Source of the DNA: Aliarcobacter sp.
Lineage (GTDB): Bacteria; Campylobacterota; Campylobacteria; Campylobacterales; Arcobacteraceae
DNA length: 64,000 nt
Direction of reading: 5' to 3'
NCBI GenBank assembly: GCA_028690445.1
Contig: JAQVBE010000002.1
Coordinates: forward strand, 1 to 64,000
Notes under the pieces: model-generated
The model's database searches: none
What the model was told of the DNA's origin: nothing
The model's input: the letters and a program-made list of their open reading frames with translations, nothing else
Part shown: positions 55,466-64,000 of the stretch, one piece after another
Layout of the letters: each line of letters begins with the position of its first letter
Numbering within the stretch: position 1 is the stretch's first letter
Position numbers and translations under genes: made by a program

Positions 55466-56767
55466 TTATTTTAAAATAATTTTTACATCATTCAAACTTT
55501 TTAAATCAGCAAAATTATTTAATAGTGTTGCCAATTGAACAACATCATTATTTTTCATTCTTATACATCCAGCTGATTCATTTGTTCCTATTGTATTTTC
55601 ATTTAGTGTTCCATGAATTCGATATGTACTTTTTCCATCAACTTCATGAGTAAGATTTATTTTTGCAGCGCCCATATAGTTGTATTTATTCCCGGGAGGA
55701 ACAATACTTGGAAGAAAAATCCCTCTTTTTTTAAAACTATTAATTGTATCTTGTGTTGGATACCAAACTGGATTTAAGGATATTTTGCTAACTTTCCCTA
55801 ATCCAAAAGGTTTTTTAATATTATCCTTTCCTGTTGATACTCTATAAGTTTTTATATCTTTTATTTGATTATCTATTTTTGCTTTGACACTCATATAATT
55901 ATTTATAGAATCAACTTCTATTAAAATTTCTTCATATTTTGCTACATTTAAAAGAGGATTTGAACTATCTTCTTTTTTTATTTTAACTTTCTCTATTTTT
56001 TCTACTTTTACAGGAACTTCAGGTTTTTCTACTTTTTCATAAATTGTTATTCTTTGAACTTTTTCAATAGTATCAACAAGTTTTTCTAATTTTTCAACTT
56101 TTGACGTTTCTACAACCTTTTCAATTTCTTTTGGTTTTTCTATTTTTTCAGGAGCTTTTTTTGACTCTTTTTGCTCATCTGCTTTATCAAACTCATCCAT
56201 ACTTATTTGTCTTAATTCTTCAATATATTCTAACTCTTGTTTTGAATAAACAACTTGCTTTTTTTGTTTTTTAGCAATTTCAGTAGAAAGATTTTGTCCC
56301 TCTTGAAAAGGATATGATTGTACTAATTGCAACTCTTCAGCTTTTGGATAAATTGAAACCAAGTCTATTAATTTTTCTCTTTTTTTAGTTTCATTATTCA
56401 TTACAATCTCTTCAATAGGAGCATTTAAATCAATAATTTGTTCATTTTTTTGTTTTAAAATCAGCACATCATTTGGTATCTTTTTTATAAAAGGCATTTG
56501 TTTCTTCACATATGACGATGCCATCTTTATGGCATATTTAGCGCTATTTTCATCAGTAAAAATACCAAGATTTGTTAAGTATTTTCCATCTTCTTTTACT
56601 ATAAAAACATCTGATTTTACATCATTTGCTAAAACTTTATATTTACAAGTTAGCGCATTGTCAAGACTAAAAGTTGTACAAACCGAAATTGTATATTTTT
56701 CATTTGCTGCATAAACAGATGAGATACTGCTAAGCATAAATAATAAAGGTAAAACTTTTTTTATCAT
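55466..56767 (-). CDS. L,D-transpeptidase (YkuD) with SPOR-like N-terminal region
   Basis: The 433-residue protein has a signal peptide (MIKKVLPLLFMLSSISSVYA), a region at about 23-110 with SPOR-like features (YTISVCTTFSLDNALTCKYK, FTDENSAKYAI), a Lys/Glu/Pro-rich linker (about 195-270), and a C-terminal YkuD catalytic domain. That domain has YRIHGTLNENTIGTNESAGCIRMKNNDV, with the catalytic His, Ser-x-Gly-Cys-x-Arg. It would cross-link or modify peptidoglycan in the periplasm. It lies alone, upstream of and divergent from the MotA-like gene. Confidence 0.9.
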   Translation of the reverse strand: MIKKVLPLLFMLSSISSVYAANEKYTISVCTTFSLDNALTCKYKVLANDVKSDVFIVKEDGKYLTNLGIFTDENSAKYAIKMASSYVKKQMPFIKKIPNDVLILKQKNEQIIDLNAPIEEIVMNNETKKREKLIDLVSIYPKAEELQLVQSYPFQEGQNLSTEIAKKQKKQVVYSKQELEYIEELRQISMDEFDKADEQKESKKAPEKIEKPKEIEKVVETSKVEKLEKLVDTIEKVQRITIYEKVEKPEVPVKVEKIEKVKIKKEDSSNPLLNVAKYEEILIEVDSINNYMSVKAKIDNQIKDIKTYRVSTGKDNIKKPFGLGKVSKISLNPVWYPTQDTINSFKKRGIFLPSIVPPGNKYNYMGAAKINLTHEVDGKSTYRIHGTLNENTIGTNESAGCIRMKNNDVVQLATLLNNFADLKSLNDVKIILK

Positions 56768-56937
56768 AATTTTATCTTATTCCCTATTTGTGTCGTTTTG
56801 CTATTTTACCTTTTAATTCTTATAAACTTGCAAAATAACTTACAATATTAAATAAAATAATAAAATCTTTGTGTTATGAAATAATAAATATGCTAAACTT
56901 GCAAATTAATTCAAACCCGTTATTATAAGGAATATTT

Positions 56938-58161
56938 ATGTTATCAAACGAAAATTTAATTGACTTAAGTTCAATAAAATATCAAACAACTTGCAAACCA
57001 ATATCAAGAATATTTACTTTACTTACAATTCCTACTGCTTTATTTGCAATAATAATTTTATGTTATTTAGGGAAATTACCTTTAAAAGTAGAGATTCATA
57101 GTGTTATTTTAATAGGATTTATTTATTTTATTTATCTATTTTTTATAATACATAATGCTTATTATGTTTCTTGCAAATTTAAAACTCAATATTCAGCAAT
57201 GTTTTTTTCCCTAAAAGAATATGTTGATAATAATTTATTAACAATCGACAATTCAACAAAAGCAAATGGAAGTTTTGACGACTTTTTAAAAGATTACACA
57301 AGTAACTTAAGAAATACAAATTTTTCATCAATTGCATCAGGAATTTTCCCAACACTCGGTATTTTAGGAACTTTTATATCAATCGCTCTTAGTATGCCAG
57401 ATTTTTCATCTGGAACTACAGATGCTTTAGAAAAAGAGATTTCATTACTTTTAGGTGGAGTGGGAACTGCTTTTTATGTTTCTATTTATGGTATTTTCTT
57501 ATCTATTTGGTGGACTTTTTTTGAAAAAATAGGAATGAGCAGATTTGAACATGATAGTTTTTTAATTAAAGAAGAGACAAAATCATTCTTCTGGACAAGA
57601 ATTGATATTGAATCAATTCACATAAAAAGTAATCTTGATAACTTCTCTAAAATGTCAGAAGTATTTGAAAAATTAACTTCAAGTGATTTAATGGATAATA
57701 TAAATCTTTTAATTGAAAAAAGAGTTGCTTTACTTGATGATATTTTGAAAAAAGAAGTTTTATTATCTGCAAAAATTGATGATAATATTGATAATAACGA
57801 AAAACTATCAATCATGTTAAAAGATATGACTTTAAATATGAGTACAACAATTAGAAGTTTTGAACAACAAAAAGATTCATATACACTTAGTGCACAGCTT
57901 TTAAATAATAGTATTGAAAAACTAAATAATCATATGGACAATTTAAGTTCAGATAATCTAAAGGCAATTTATTCAAATATTATAAAAAGTATTGAAACTA
58001 TGAAAAGTGATATGGAAAAAATTGAATGGAAATTTAAACAAGGCCTTGATGAATATGACGCTAAGTTTACAGATAAATTACAAAATTCACTTGAATCAAT
58101 TGATCAACAAACAGTAAAAATTATAGAAGATTTAACAGAATTTAAAGAACTATCAAAGTAG
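56938..58161 (+). CDS. MotA/TolQ/ExbB-type stator protein with long cytoplasmic tail (ZorA-like)
   Basis: The 407-residue protein has four membrane segments (about 26-48, 56-78, 132-152, 170-192). The last pair carries the family blocks IFPTLGILGTFISIALSM and GGVGTAFYVSIYGIFLSIWW. A coiled-coil tail of about 200 residues follows (IDIESIHIKSNLDNFSKMSE onward), longer than in MotA and like ZorA of Zorya defence systems. It would form an ion-driven ring with the MotB-like partner six bases downstream. Only the core Zorya-like pair is present; no ZorC, ZorD or ZorE follows. Confidence 0.82.
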   Translation: MLSNENLIDLSSIKYQTTCKPISRIFTLLTIPTALFAIIILCYLGKLPLKVEIHSVILIGFIYFIYLFFIIHNAYYVSCKFKTQYSAMFFSLKEYVDNNLLTIDNSTKANGSFDDFLKDYTSNLRNTNFSSIASGIFPTLGILGTFISIALSMPDFSSGTTDALEKEISLLLGGVGTAFYVSIYGIFLSIWWTFFEKIGMSRFEHDSFLIKEETKSFFWTRIDIESIHIKSNLDNFSKMSEVFEKLTSSDLMDNINLLIEKRVALLDDILKKEVLLSAKIDDNIDNNEKLSIMLKDMTLNMSTTIRSFEQQKDSYTLSAQLLNNSIEKLNNHMDNLSSDNLKAIYSNIIKSIETMKSDMEKIEWKFKQGLDEYDAKFTDKLQNSLESIDQQTVKIIEDLTEFKELSK

Positions 58162-58167
58162 CCATAA

Positions 58168-59178
58168 ATGTACAATAATGAACAAAAAAATGATGAAAAC
58201 TTCTGGATTTCCTATGCAGATTTAATGGCTGGATTACTTTTTGTATTTATTTTAGTAATTGGTGCTATTGTAATAAAATATATCTACACTCAAAGTAATT
58301 TAGAAAAAGAAAAACTAGCATTAAATCAAAGTCAAGAAGAGTTAATAAATAAAAATGAAGTTTTAAATAAATTAAATACTTTAATAAAAAGTCTTGAAGC
58401 TGAAAAGTCAGACTTATCAACTCAGTTATCAAAAGCAAATGAAACAATTAATCTAAATGATGAAGAACTTCAAAAACTAAAAGATGTTTTATTAGGTTAT
58501 GAATTAAAAGATAAAGAACAAACAACTGAACTTGAAAATAGACAAAACCAGATAACTTTAAAAGATAGTGAACTTATAGTTTTAGTAAATAAGCTTTTAG
58601 AACAAGAAAAGGCTCACCAAAAAACCGTTGAAGAGTTTGATATTACAAAAGCGAAAATTAAAACTTTAACTGGAATAAAAATCAATGTTATCAAAAAACT
58701 AAAAGAAAAATTAGGAAAATCTATAAATATAGATGAAAAAAGTGGAGCTATAAAATTCTCTTCAAATATTTTATTTGACCAAGGTGCTTATAAACTAAAA
58801 GAAGAATCAAAAAAAGAGTTAAATGGAGTATTAAAAAACTATATATCAACTCTACTTGAAGATAAAGAGATTAGAAAATATATTCATGGTATCACTATTG
58901 AAGGACATACAAATAGTGATGGTTCGTATTTGAGTAACTTACAACTTTCACAACAAAGAGCGTTAGAAGTTATGCAGTTTTTGTATGAATCAAACACTAT
59001 AAGCAAAGATTTATTAAATAAATATGTAAGTTCAAGTGGGAAATCATCTTCTGAGTTAATTTATAATAAAGATGGTTCTGAAGATAAAGATAATTCAAGA
59101 AGAATTGAGATTAAATTTATCATCAAAAATGATGAAGCAGTAAAAGAACTTCAAAATTATTTAGGGGAGAAAGAGTAA
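58168..59178 (+). CDS. MotB/OmpA-type stator partner (ZorB-like)
   Basis: The 336-residue protein has a short cytoplasmic start, one membrane helix with the proton-channel-type aspartate D18 (FWISYADLMAGLLFVFILV), a long periplasmic coiled coil (about 45-165), and a C-terminal OmpA/MotB peptidoglycan-binding domain (FSSNILFDQGAYKLKEESKKEL, IEGHTNSDGSYLSNLQLSQQ, SRRIEIKF). It pairs with the MotA-like protein upstream to make an ion-conducting stator anchored to the cell wall. Its stop overlaps the start of the 44-residue gene. Confidence 0.85.
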   Translation: MYNNEQKNDENFWISYADLMAGLLFVFILVIGAIVIKYIYTQSNLEKEKLALNQSQEELINKNEVLNKLNTLIKSLEAEKSDLSTQLSKANETINLNDEELQKLKDVLLGYELKDKEQTTELENRQNQITLKDSELIVLVNKLLEQEKAHQKTVEEFDITKAKIKTLTGIKINVIKKLKEKLGKSINIDEKSGAIKFSSNILFDQGAYKLKEESKKELNGVLKNYISTLLEDKEIRKYIHGITIEGHTNSDGSYLSNLQLSQQRALEVMQFLYESNTISKDLLNKYVSSSGKSSSELIYNKDGSEDKDNSRRIEIKFIIKNDEAVKELQNYLGEKE

Positions 59179-59312
59179 TGGAAATATCAAAAGAAACTCT
59201 TTATACACCTAAAAAACTTGAAGCTCTAAGAGCTGATGTAAGCGAAAAACTAAAGAAGAAAAGTAAATTTTCTTTCTTTAGAAAAATCAAGAGATTCTTT
59301 TTTGGGAAATAA
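59178..59312 (+). CDS. 44-residue basic micro-protein in the MotAB-like operon
   Basis: ATG at 59178 overlaps the MotB-like stop (TAATG) and opens a 44-codon frame ending TAA at 59310-59312. The product has 14 Lys/Arg against 5 acidic residues, and its last part, KSKFSFFRKIKRFFFGK, is amphipathic and cationic. It may bind the membrane or the MotA-like tail. The overlap with the preceding stop and the fit to the operon support translation; the 3' end overlaps the convergent dehydrogenase by 26 bases. I recognise no family. Confidence 0.6.
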   Translation: MEISKETLYTPKKLEALRADVSEKLKKKSKFSFFRKIKRFFFGK

Positions 59313-60228
59313 ATTCTTTTATATTTTCAGCCACCATTTTCACAAGTCTAGTTCTAGCTTCAATACTTGCCCAACCAATATGTGGAGTTAATAAAAGTCT
59401 TTGTTTATTTTTCACTTTTAAAAGTGGATTATCTTCTAAAATTGGCTCAACAGCAACAACATCAATTCCACAATAAATCTCTTTTTCATCTATGATTTTT
59501 GCTAAATCAGCTTCATTTATAATTCCACCTCGACCAAGGTTTAATAAAATTGCTCCATCTTTGATATTTTTCATGTTTTCATAATTTAATAAATCTTTTG
59601 TATTTTCATTTAATGGACAATGAATAGAGATAATATCGCAAGTTTTTAATAACTTATCTAAGCTAACTTGTTTATATTCACTATTAGAATTTTTCCCACT
59701 TGTTGAAAAATATATCACTTCACAATCAAAAGCTCGTGCTTTTTTTGCAAAATTTCTTCCAATATCTCCAAGACCAATGATGCCTACTTTTTTGCCATCA
59801 AGTTCAAAAAATGCTTTATCAATGTGTGTGAAGATTTTTGATTTTTGCCAATTTCCATCATCTACATATTTTTTATAATAATCAAGTTTTTGAACAATCT
59901 GAAAAATCATTGAAAATGCTAATTGAACTACAGAAGAACTTGAATATCCAGCTACATTCTTTACTTGAATATTTTTTTGTTTTGCATACTCTAAATCCAC
60001 ATTATTTGTTCCAGTTGCACTAATACAAATAAGTTTCAGATTTGAATTATCCATAACTTCTTTTGAAATCACTACTTTATTTGTGATTACTATATCTGCA
60101 TCTTTTATTCTATTTGTTGTTTCATTTGGAAGTGTTATATCATAAGAAATCACTTCACCTAAAGTTTTAAAGATTGATATATCTATATCAAATCCTAAAG
60201 TTGCTCTATCTAAAATTACTATTTTCAT
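59287..60228 (-). CDS. D-2-hydroxyacid dehydrogenase family protein
   Basis: The 313-residue protein has the NAD-binding motif GIIGLGDIGRNFAKKARAFDCEVI and the catalytic residues of D-isomer-specific dehydrogenases: Arg in CISATGTNN region/LLNLGRGGIINEADL, Glu in GIDVVAVEPI, and His in LLTPHIGWAS. It would interconvert a 2-hydroxy acid and a 2-keto acid (glycerate/hydroxypyruvate or lactate type). Substrate is uncertain. It follows the putative prp regulator gene by nine bases on the same strand, suggesting cotranscription. Confidence 0.88.
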   Translation of the reverse strand: MKIVILDRATLGFDIDISIFKTLGEVISYDITLPNETTNRIKDADIVITNKVVISKEVMDNSNLKLICISATGTNNVDLEYAKQKNIQVKNVAGYSSSSVVQLAFSMIFQIVQKLDYYKKYVDDGNWQKSKIFTHIDKAFFELDGKKVGIIGLGDIGRNFAKKARAFDCEVIYFSTSGKNSNSEYKQVSLDKLLKTCDIISIHCPLNENTKDLLNYENMKNIKDGAILLNLGRGGIINEADLAKIIDEKEIYCGIDVVAVEPILEDNPLLKVKNKQRLLLTPHIGWASIEARTRLVKMVAENIKEFISQKRIS

Positions 60229-60237
60229 ATTTTTTTC

Positions 60238-61215
60238 CTAATTTCTTCTTTGTCCTGGTTTTGGCGGTGTTACTTCTTTTTGTAAATCAATACTTAGATT
60301 ATTATAGAAAAGCTCTCCATAGTTTGTTTCTCTGTTTATCATTTCATACGCTTGTTTAATATCATTTCCATATTTAACTGCATCTTGTAAAATCTTGATA
60401 ATTTTTACAGATTCTAAAAAATTCACATGAGAGGGTGCTTCAAGTGGTGAAGAATAATATTTATGCATTCGCTCAACTAATGATTTATTTCTAATTTCAA
60501 TAAAAACAGATTCTATTGGCGATTTAAAAAATAGAATTTTTTGTTTTACATTTATAGAAATATATGTTGTTTCCATTCCATAAACTTTTCTTGAAAATGA
60601 ATCAAATAGAAATAGTTTTTTATTATAGTTATTATTAAACAATTCATAAATAAGTTCAAGTATTTTTATTTTCTCTTCTTTTGTATAAAAATTCCCAATA
60701 ATCGCAAAACAAAAAGATAAAATCGATTTTATCGAATACCATTCGGTTGTGTCATAGTCATATCTTAACATTTGATCAATTCTTGCTTGCTTTAATTCTT
60801 CTATATCAGAACTATTTGTAGTTTTGTACACTTTCTGTACAGCAGAATCCCTATACATCGGTCCTGGGAATTGAGCTTGTATAACAAACCTTCTATTTTG
60901 TTCTTGTTCTAATATGTATTTTAATCTTCCTTGATAATCTTCATCAATAATTCTTACTTCTTTTTGAGGTATTTGAGTTATGGATTTTAAGAACTCTTCT
61001 CCATTACAACCATCTTCCCAAACATAATCTGGATACCTAAATGTTTGACAAATTTTATCCTTTATTTCTTTATTTGGTTCAATATCAGTTACCTTATCAA
61101 TCCACGATGTAACCGTTCTTCTATCTTTGTTTATTAAAACTGCAAATTTAGAAATACTTAAGTTTGACCTTTTGAAAATTTCTATGAATTTTTCTATTGA
61201 ATTTTTATAATTCAT
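60238..61215 (-). CDS. helix-turn-helix protein divergent from prpB, probable regulator
   Basis: The 325-residue protein begins with a helix-turn-helix-like segment (SISKFAVLINKDRRTVTSWIDKV, residues about 19-41). The remaining 280 residues are not recognised; they contain QAQFPGPMYRDSAVQKVYK and a helical C-terminal half. It is transcribed away from prpB across a 174-base gap full of repeated half-sites. Regulation of the methylcitrate genes, perhaps in response to a propionate-derived ligand, is inferred from this arrangement. It does not resemble the sigma-54-type PrpR of enterobacteria. Confidence 0.7.
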   Translation of the reverse strand: MNYKNSIEKFIEIFKRSNLSISKFAVLINKDRRTVTSWIDKVTDIEPNKEIKDKICQTFRYPDYVWEDGCNGEEFLKSITQIPQKEVRIIDEDYQGRLKYILEQEQNRRFVIQAQFPGPMYRDSAVQKVYKTTNSSDIEELKQARIDQMLRYDYDTTEWYSIKSILSFCFAIIGNFYTKEEKIKILELIYELFNNNYNKKLFLFDSFSRKVYGMETTYISINVKQKILFFKSPIESVFIEIRNKSLVERMHKYYSSPLEAPSHVNFLESVKIIKILQDAVKYGNDIKQAYEMINRETNYGELFYNNLSIDLQKEVTPPKPGQRRN

Positions 61216-61389
61216 GACAACACCTTAAATGTAATATTTATTGCATTGTACTATTTTATAACAAAAAAGCAAATATTGTACATACTATTGTATTTGTGAA
61301 ATAAATTGTAATTTATCTTTCAAAATCATACATCACTAGTATGTATAAATTATGTATAATTACTTACAACTTAAATTTAAAGGATGTGT
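61216..61389. promoter_or_regulatory. divergent regulator/prpB control region with repeated half-sites
   Basis: The gap contains TTGTA at 61246, 61276, 61288 and 61306, all in one orientation, an inverted repeat ATACAT-7-ATGTAT (61328-61346), and a third ATGTAT at 61352 that overlaps a TATAAT (61355-61360) likely to be the prpB -10. This fits an operator array for the divergent HTH protein. Binding sites are inferred. Confidence 0.55.
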
Positions 61390-62274
61390 ATGAGCGCAGG
61401 AAAAAAATTTAGAGAAGCTTTAAAAGAAGAGTCTCCTTTACAAATCGTAGGAACTATTAATGCTTACCAAGCATTACAAGCAACAAAAGTAGGGCATAAA
61501 GCAATTTACCTATCAGGTGGAGGTATTGCTAATGCTTCTTACGGTTTACCAGATTTAGGTATGACTATGATTGAAGATGTTTGTATTGATGTTAGAAGAA
61601 TTACTTCTATTTGTAATACTCCATTAATTGTTGATGCTGATACTGGTTGGGGACATGCATTTAATGTTGCAAGAACTGTTAAAGAATTTATCAGATCAGG
61701 TGCTGCTGGTATGCATATTGAAGATCAAGTTGCTGCAAAAAGATGTGGACACAGACCAAATAAAGAATTAGTTTCAACTGAAGAAATGTGTGACAGAATT
61801 AGAGCTGCTGTTGATGCTAAAATGGAATTAGATCCAGATTTCTACATCATTGCTAGAACTGATGCACATGCATCTGAGGGTCAAGCAGCTGCAATCGCTA
61901 GAGCAAAAGCTTACGTTGAAGCTGGTGCAGATGCAATTTTTGCTGAAGCTGTTCACACTTTAAAAGAGTACAAAGAATTTACAGATCAAATGAGTGTTCC
62001 TGTTTTAGCTAACATTACTGAATTTGGAGCAACTCCAATGTTCACAACTGAAGAATTAGCTTCTGTAGGAATTGATATGGTTCTTTACCCATTATCTGCA
62101 TTTAGAGCAATGAATAAAGCTGCACTTGCAGTTTACCAAGAATTAAAAGACAAAGGTACGCAAGAGGGTGTTCTTGACACTATGCAAACAAGAATGGAAT
62201 TATACGATATGTTAAATTACCATGCTTATGAGCAAAAAATGGATGAATTATTTTCAAAAGGTAAAGCTAAATAA
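61390..62274 (+). CDS. prpB: methylisocitrate lyase
   Basis: The 294-residue enzyme of the isocitrate lyase/PEP mutase family has [75 protein letters not shown] (catalytic Cys in KRCGHRP), and [11 protein letters not shown]. It splits 2-methylisocitrate to pyruvate and succinate. I prefer the ATG at 61390 because AAAGGA lies six bases upstream; the ATG at 61384 would sit right on that site. It is followed by prpC and acnD. Confidence 0.95.
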   Translation: MSAGKKFREALKEESPLQIVGTINAYQALQATKVGHKAIYLSGGGIANASYGLPDLGMTMIEDVCIDVRRITSICNTPLIVDADTGWGHAFNVARTVKEFIRSGAAGMHIEDQVAAKRCGHRPNKELVSTEEMCDRIRAAVDAKMELDPDFYIIARTDAHASEGQAAAIARAKAYVEAGADAIFAEAVHTLKEYKEFTDQMSVPVLANITEFGATPMFTTEELASVGIDMVLYPLSAFRAMNKAALAVYQELKDKGTQEGVLDTMQTRMELYDMLNYHAYEQKMDELFSKGKAK

Positions 62275-62286
62275 TTTTAGCTTTAC
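62261..62286 (+). other. intercistronic hairpin at the prpB stop codon
   Basis: GTAAAGCTAAA (62261-62271) pairs perfectly with TTTAGCTTTAC (62276-62286) around TAAT; the prpB stop is inside. An A-run, not a T-run, follows on the plus strand, so it is not an intrinsic terminator for prpB. It may protect or separate the prpB and prpC parts of the mRNA. Confidence 0.55.
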
Positions 62287-62326
62287 AAAAAAACAAAATT
62301 TGAATAAATAAAACTAAGGAGAAAAT

Positions 62327-63481
62327 ATGAGTACTGAAACAACTTCGGGATTTAAACCAAAAAAATCTGTTGCACTATCTGGGACTTCTGCTGGAAATAC
62401 AGCTCTTTGTTCAGTTGGAAAAAGTGGAAATGACTTACATTATAGAGGATATGATATTTTAGAATTTGCTGATAAAGCTGAATTTGAAGAAATTGCATAC
62501 TTAATTGTACATGAGAAATTACCAAATAAAGCAGAATTAGCAGCTTATAAAACTAAACTTAGATCTTACAGAGATATTCCTCAAGGTGTTAAAATAGCTC
62601 TTGAGCAATTACCAAAAACTTGTCATCCAATGGATGTTATGAGAACTGGTTGCTCAGTACTTGGCGCTTTAAACCAAGAAAAAGAAGAACATCCAAAAAA
62701 TGAAGCTCAAGATATTATTGATAGATTAATGGGATCATTTTCTTCAATTTTATTATACTGGTACCACTTTGCATATAATGGAAAAAGAATTGATGTTGTA
62801 ACTGATGATGATACTGTTGGTGGACATTTCTTACATTTATTACATGGTGAAAAACCAAGAGAATCTTGGGTTAAAGCTATGCATGTATCTTTAATTCTTT
62901 ACGCAGAACATGAATTTAATGCATCAACATTTACTTCAAGAGTAATTGCTGGTACAAATTCTGATATGTATTCTTGTATTACAGGTTCAATCGGAGCTTT
63001 AAGAGGTCCAAAACATGGTGGAGCTAATGAAGTTGCATTTAGAATTCAAGAAAGATATTCTTCAGCTGATGAAGCAGAAAAAGATATCAAAGAAAGAATG
63101 GCAAAAAAAGAGATTATTATCGGATTTGGACACCCTGTTTATACTATTTGTGACCCAAGAAACGTAGTAATTAAAAAAGTTGCTAAAGATTTATCTGAAG
63201 AAAATAAAAATATGTTAATGTATGATGTTGCTGAAAGAATTGAAACAATCATGTGGGAACAAAAGAAAATGTTCCCAAATCTTGACTGGTTCTCTGCTGT
63301 TTCTTATAACCAAATGGGAATTCCAACAGATATGTTTACTCCAATATTCATTATCTCTAGAGTTACTGGATGGGGAGCTCACGTAATTGAACAAAGAGAA
63401 GATGGAAAAATCATTAGACCATCAGCTACTTATACAGGACCTGAAGGTTTAAAATTTACTCTTTTAGAAGATAGAGCGTAA
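62327..63481 (+). CDS. prpC: 2-methylcitrate synthase
   Basis: The 384-residue citrate synthase-family protein has [19 protein letters not shown], the first His in [38 protein letters not shown], the catalytic [14 protein letters not shown], and [20 protein letters not shown] with the Asp-equivalent region [14 protein letters not shown]. The context with prpB and acnD indicates 2-methylcitrate rather than citrate synthase. An AAGGAG ribosome-binding site precedes it. Confidence 0.94.
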   Translation: MSTETTSGFKPKKSVALSGTSAGNTALCSVGKSGNDLHYRGYDILEFADKAEFEEIAYLIVHEKLPNKAELAAYKTKLRSYRDIPQGVKIALEQLPKTCHPMDVMRTGCSVLGALNQEKEEHPKNEAQDIIDRLMGSFSSILLYWYHFAYNGKRIDVVTDDDTVGGHFLHLLHGEKPRESWVKAMHVSLILYAEHEFNASTFTSRVIAGTNSDMYSCITGSIGALRGPKHGGANEVAFRIQERYSSADEAEKDIKERMAKKEIIIGFGHPVYTICDPRNVVIKKVAKDLSEENKNMLMYDVAERIETIMWEQKKMFPNLDWFSAVSYNQMGIPTDMFTPIFIISRVTGWGAHVIEQREDGKIIRPSATYTGPEGLKFTLLEDRA

Positions 63482-63544
63482 TTATTCTTTAAATAAATTT
63501 GAAGAAATTTATTTAACTTAACAGTGCTAATTTTTAGCGAAATA

Positions 63545-63574
63545 AAAGGATGGGAGAAATTCCATCCTTTTTTA
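63545..63574 (+). terminator. intrinsic terminator between prpC and acnD
   Basis: AAAAGGATGG (63545-63554), loop GAGAAATT and CCATCCTTTT (63563-63572) form a perfect 10-bp stem followed by two more T. It lies 64 bases after the prpC stop and 26 before acnD, so it could attenuate or separate acnD expression. Confidence 0.75.
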
Positions 63575-63599
63575 AAATTAAAATATACGGATATAAAAA

Positions 63600-64000
63600 A
63601 TGACAAACGAAAAATATCTTAAAGACCTTGCAGGTGTTGATGGTGTTAAATATTATGATGTAAAATCAGCAGTAGAAGATATTACTCCTGGTTCATTTGC
63701 AAAATTAAACTACACTTCAAGAGTATTAGCAGAAAACTTAATTAGAAAATGTCCTAGTGAAGATTTAAAAGATTCATTAGTTCAATTAATTGAAAAAAGA
63801 ACAGACAAAGATTTCCCTTGGTTCCCATCAAGAGTTATTTGTCACGATATTTTAGGACTTACAGCTTTCGTTGACCTTGCTGGTTTAAGAGAAGCAGTTG
63901 CACTTGGTGGAGGAGATCCTCAAAAAGTAAATCCTGTTGTTCCAACTCAATTAATCGTTGACCACTCACTAGCTGTTGAGTGTGGTGGATTTGATCCAGA
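63600..64000 (+). CDS. acnD: Fe/S-dependent 2-methylisocitrate dehydratase AcnD (5' part)
   Basis: The 133 visible residues match the N-terminus of AcnD of the aconitase superfamily: KYYDVKSAVEDITPGSFAKL, YTSRVLAENLIRKCPSEDL, DFPWFPSRVICHDILGLTAF, VDLAGLREAVALGGGDPQKV, NPVVPTQLIVDHSLAVECGG. It dehydrates 2-methylcitrate, usually together with PrpF. The gene runs off the window end. It has no good Shine-Dalgarno sequence (GGATATAAAAA is upstream) and lies behind a terminator. The order prpB-prpC-acnD is the standard acnD-type prp cluster. Confidence 0.92.
   Translation, partial: MTNEKYLKDLAGVDGVKYYDVKSAVEDITPGSFAKLNYTSRVLAENLIRKCPSEDLKDSLVQLIEKRTDKDFPWFPSRVICHDILGLTAFVDLAGLREAVALGGGDPQKVNPVVPTQLIVDHSLAVECGGFDP

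Noticed and set aside
56938..59312. Complete Zorya defence system
   Set aside because: Only ZorA/ZorB-like genes are present; no ZorC, ZorD or ZorE candidate follows, and the next gene is a dehydrogenase.

Overview
The window is about 64 kb of very AT-rich, gene-dense bacterial chromosome. Gene content points to a Campylobacterota (Epsilonproteobacteria) member of the Arcobacter/Aliarcobacter type. Supporting features are an HP0268-family gene beside miaB and a DUF374 acyltransferase, an aminotransferase / small protein / murC cluster in the Helicobacter-Campylobacter order, the futalosine menaquinone enzyme MqnE, FliW, type II DAHP synthase and a prpB-prpC-acnD methylcitrate cluster. No tRNA, rRNA, CRISPR array or intact insertion sequence was seen.

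Layout. 1-2490: a truncated FAD oxidoreductase fragment, an unknown secreted protein and a GT-C type membrane protein. 2561-8047: two genes, each preceded by a Fur-box-like sequence, encoding a secreted helical-toroid-like protein and a large membrane/beta-propeller/hexaheme cytochrome c fusion. 8056-15252: housekeeping genes (ruvX, metF, serB, tal, type II DAHP synthase, tsx, an ArsC-like gene, gatC, tgt). 15368-24862: a TrkA-like gene, an aminotransferase and murC, then ilvC-yibQ-like-dprA on the other strand, then an RNase R/II-family gene. 24852-35973: fliW, holA, rpsF-ssb-rpsR, a siroheme sulfite/nitrite reductase, nusA-cysS, HP0268-family gene-miaB-acyltransferase and a PilM/PilN-like membrane protein. 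35985-39107: the leftward operon bioF, carbonic anhydrase, small membrane protein, mqnE. 39428-41920: two tandem paralogous receiver-PAS-coiled-coil proteins. 41931-51338: a YraN-like protein, thiS, a MidA-type methyltransferase, an OmpA lipoprotein, pyk, a large sensor kinase, a flagellin gene broken by one stop codon, and argD. 51467-56767: pyrB, pabB, pabC, a LapG-type protease, an SspB-like protein and an L,D-transpeptidase. 56938-59312: a MotA/MotB-like (ZorA/ZorB-like) pair followed by a 44-residue basic micro-gene. 59287-64000: a dehydrogenase and a putative regulator divergent from prpB-prpC-acnD; acnD runs off the window.

Signs of decay are clear. The flagellin gene has an in-frame TAA, the 3' end of a flagellar hook-type gene survives as a frameshifted remnant after pyk, and a chemoreceptor-like remnant lies at about 55.06-55.46 kb. 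The best candidates for undescribed biology are the Fur-box-associated toroid/hexaheme module and the MotAB-like stator with its micro-gene. All functional statements come from reading sequence motifs; no database search was run.
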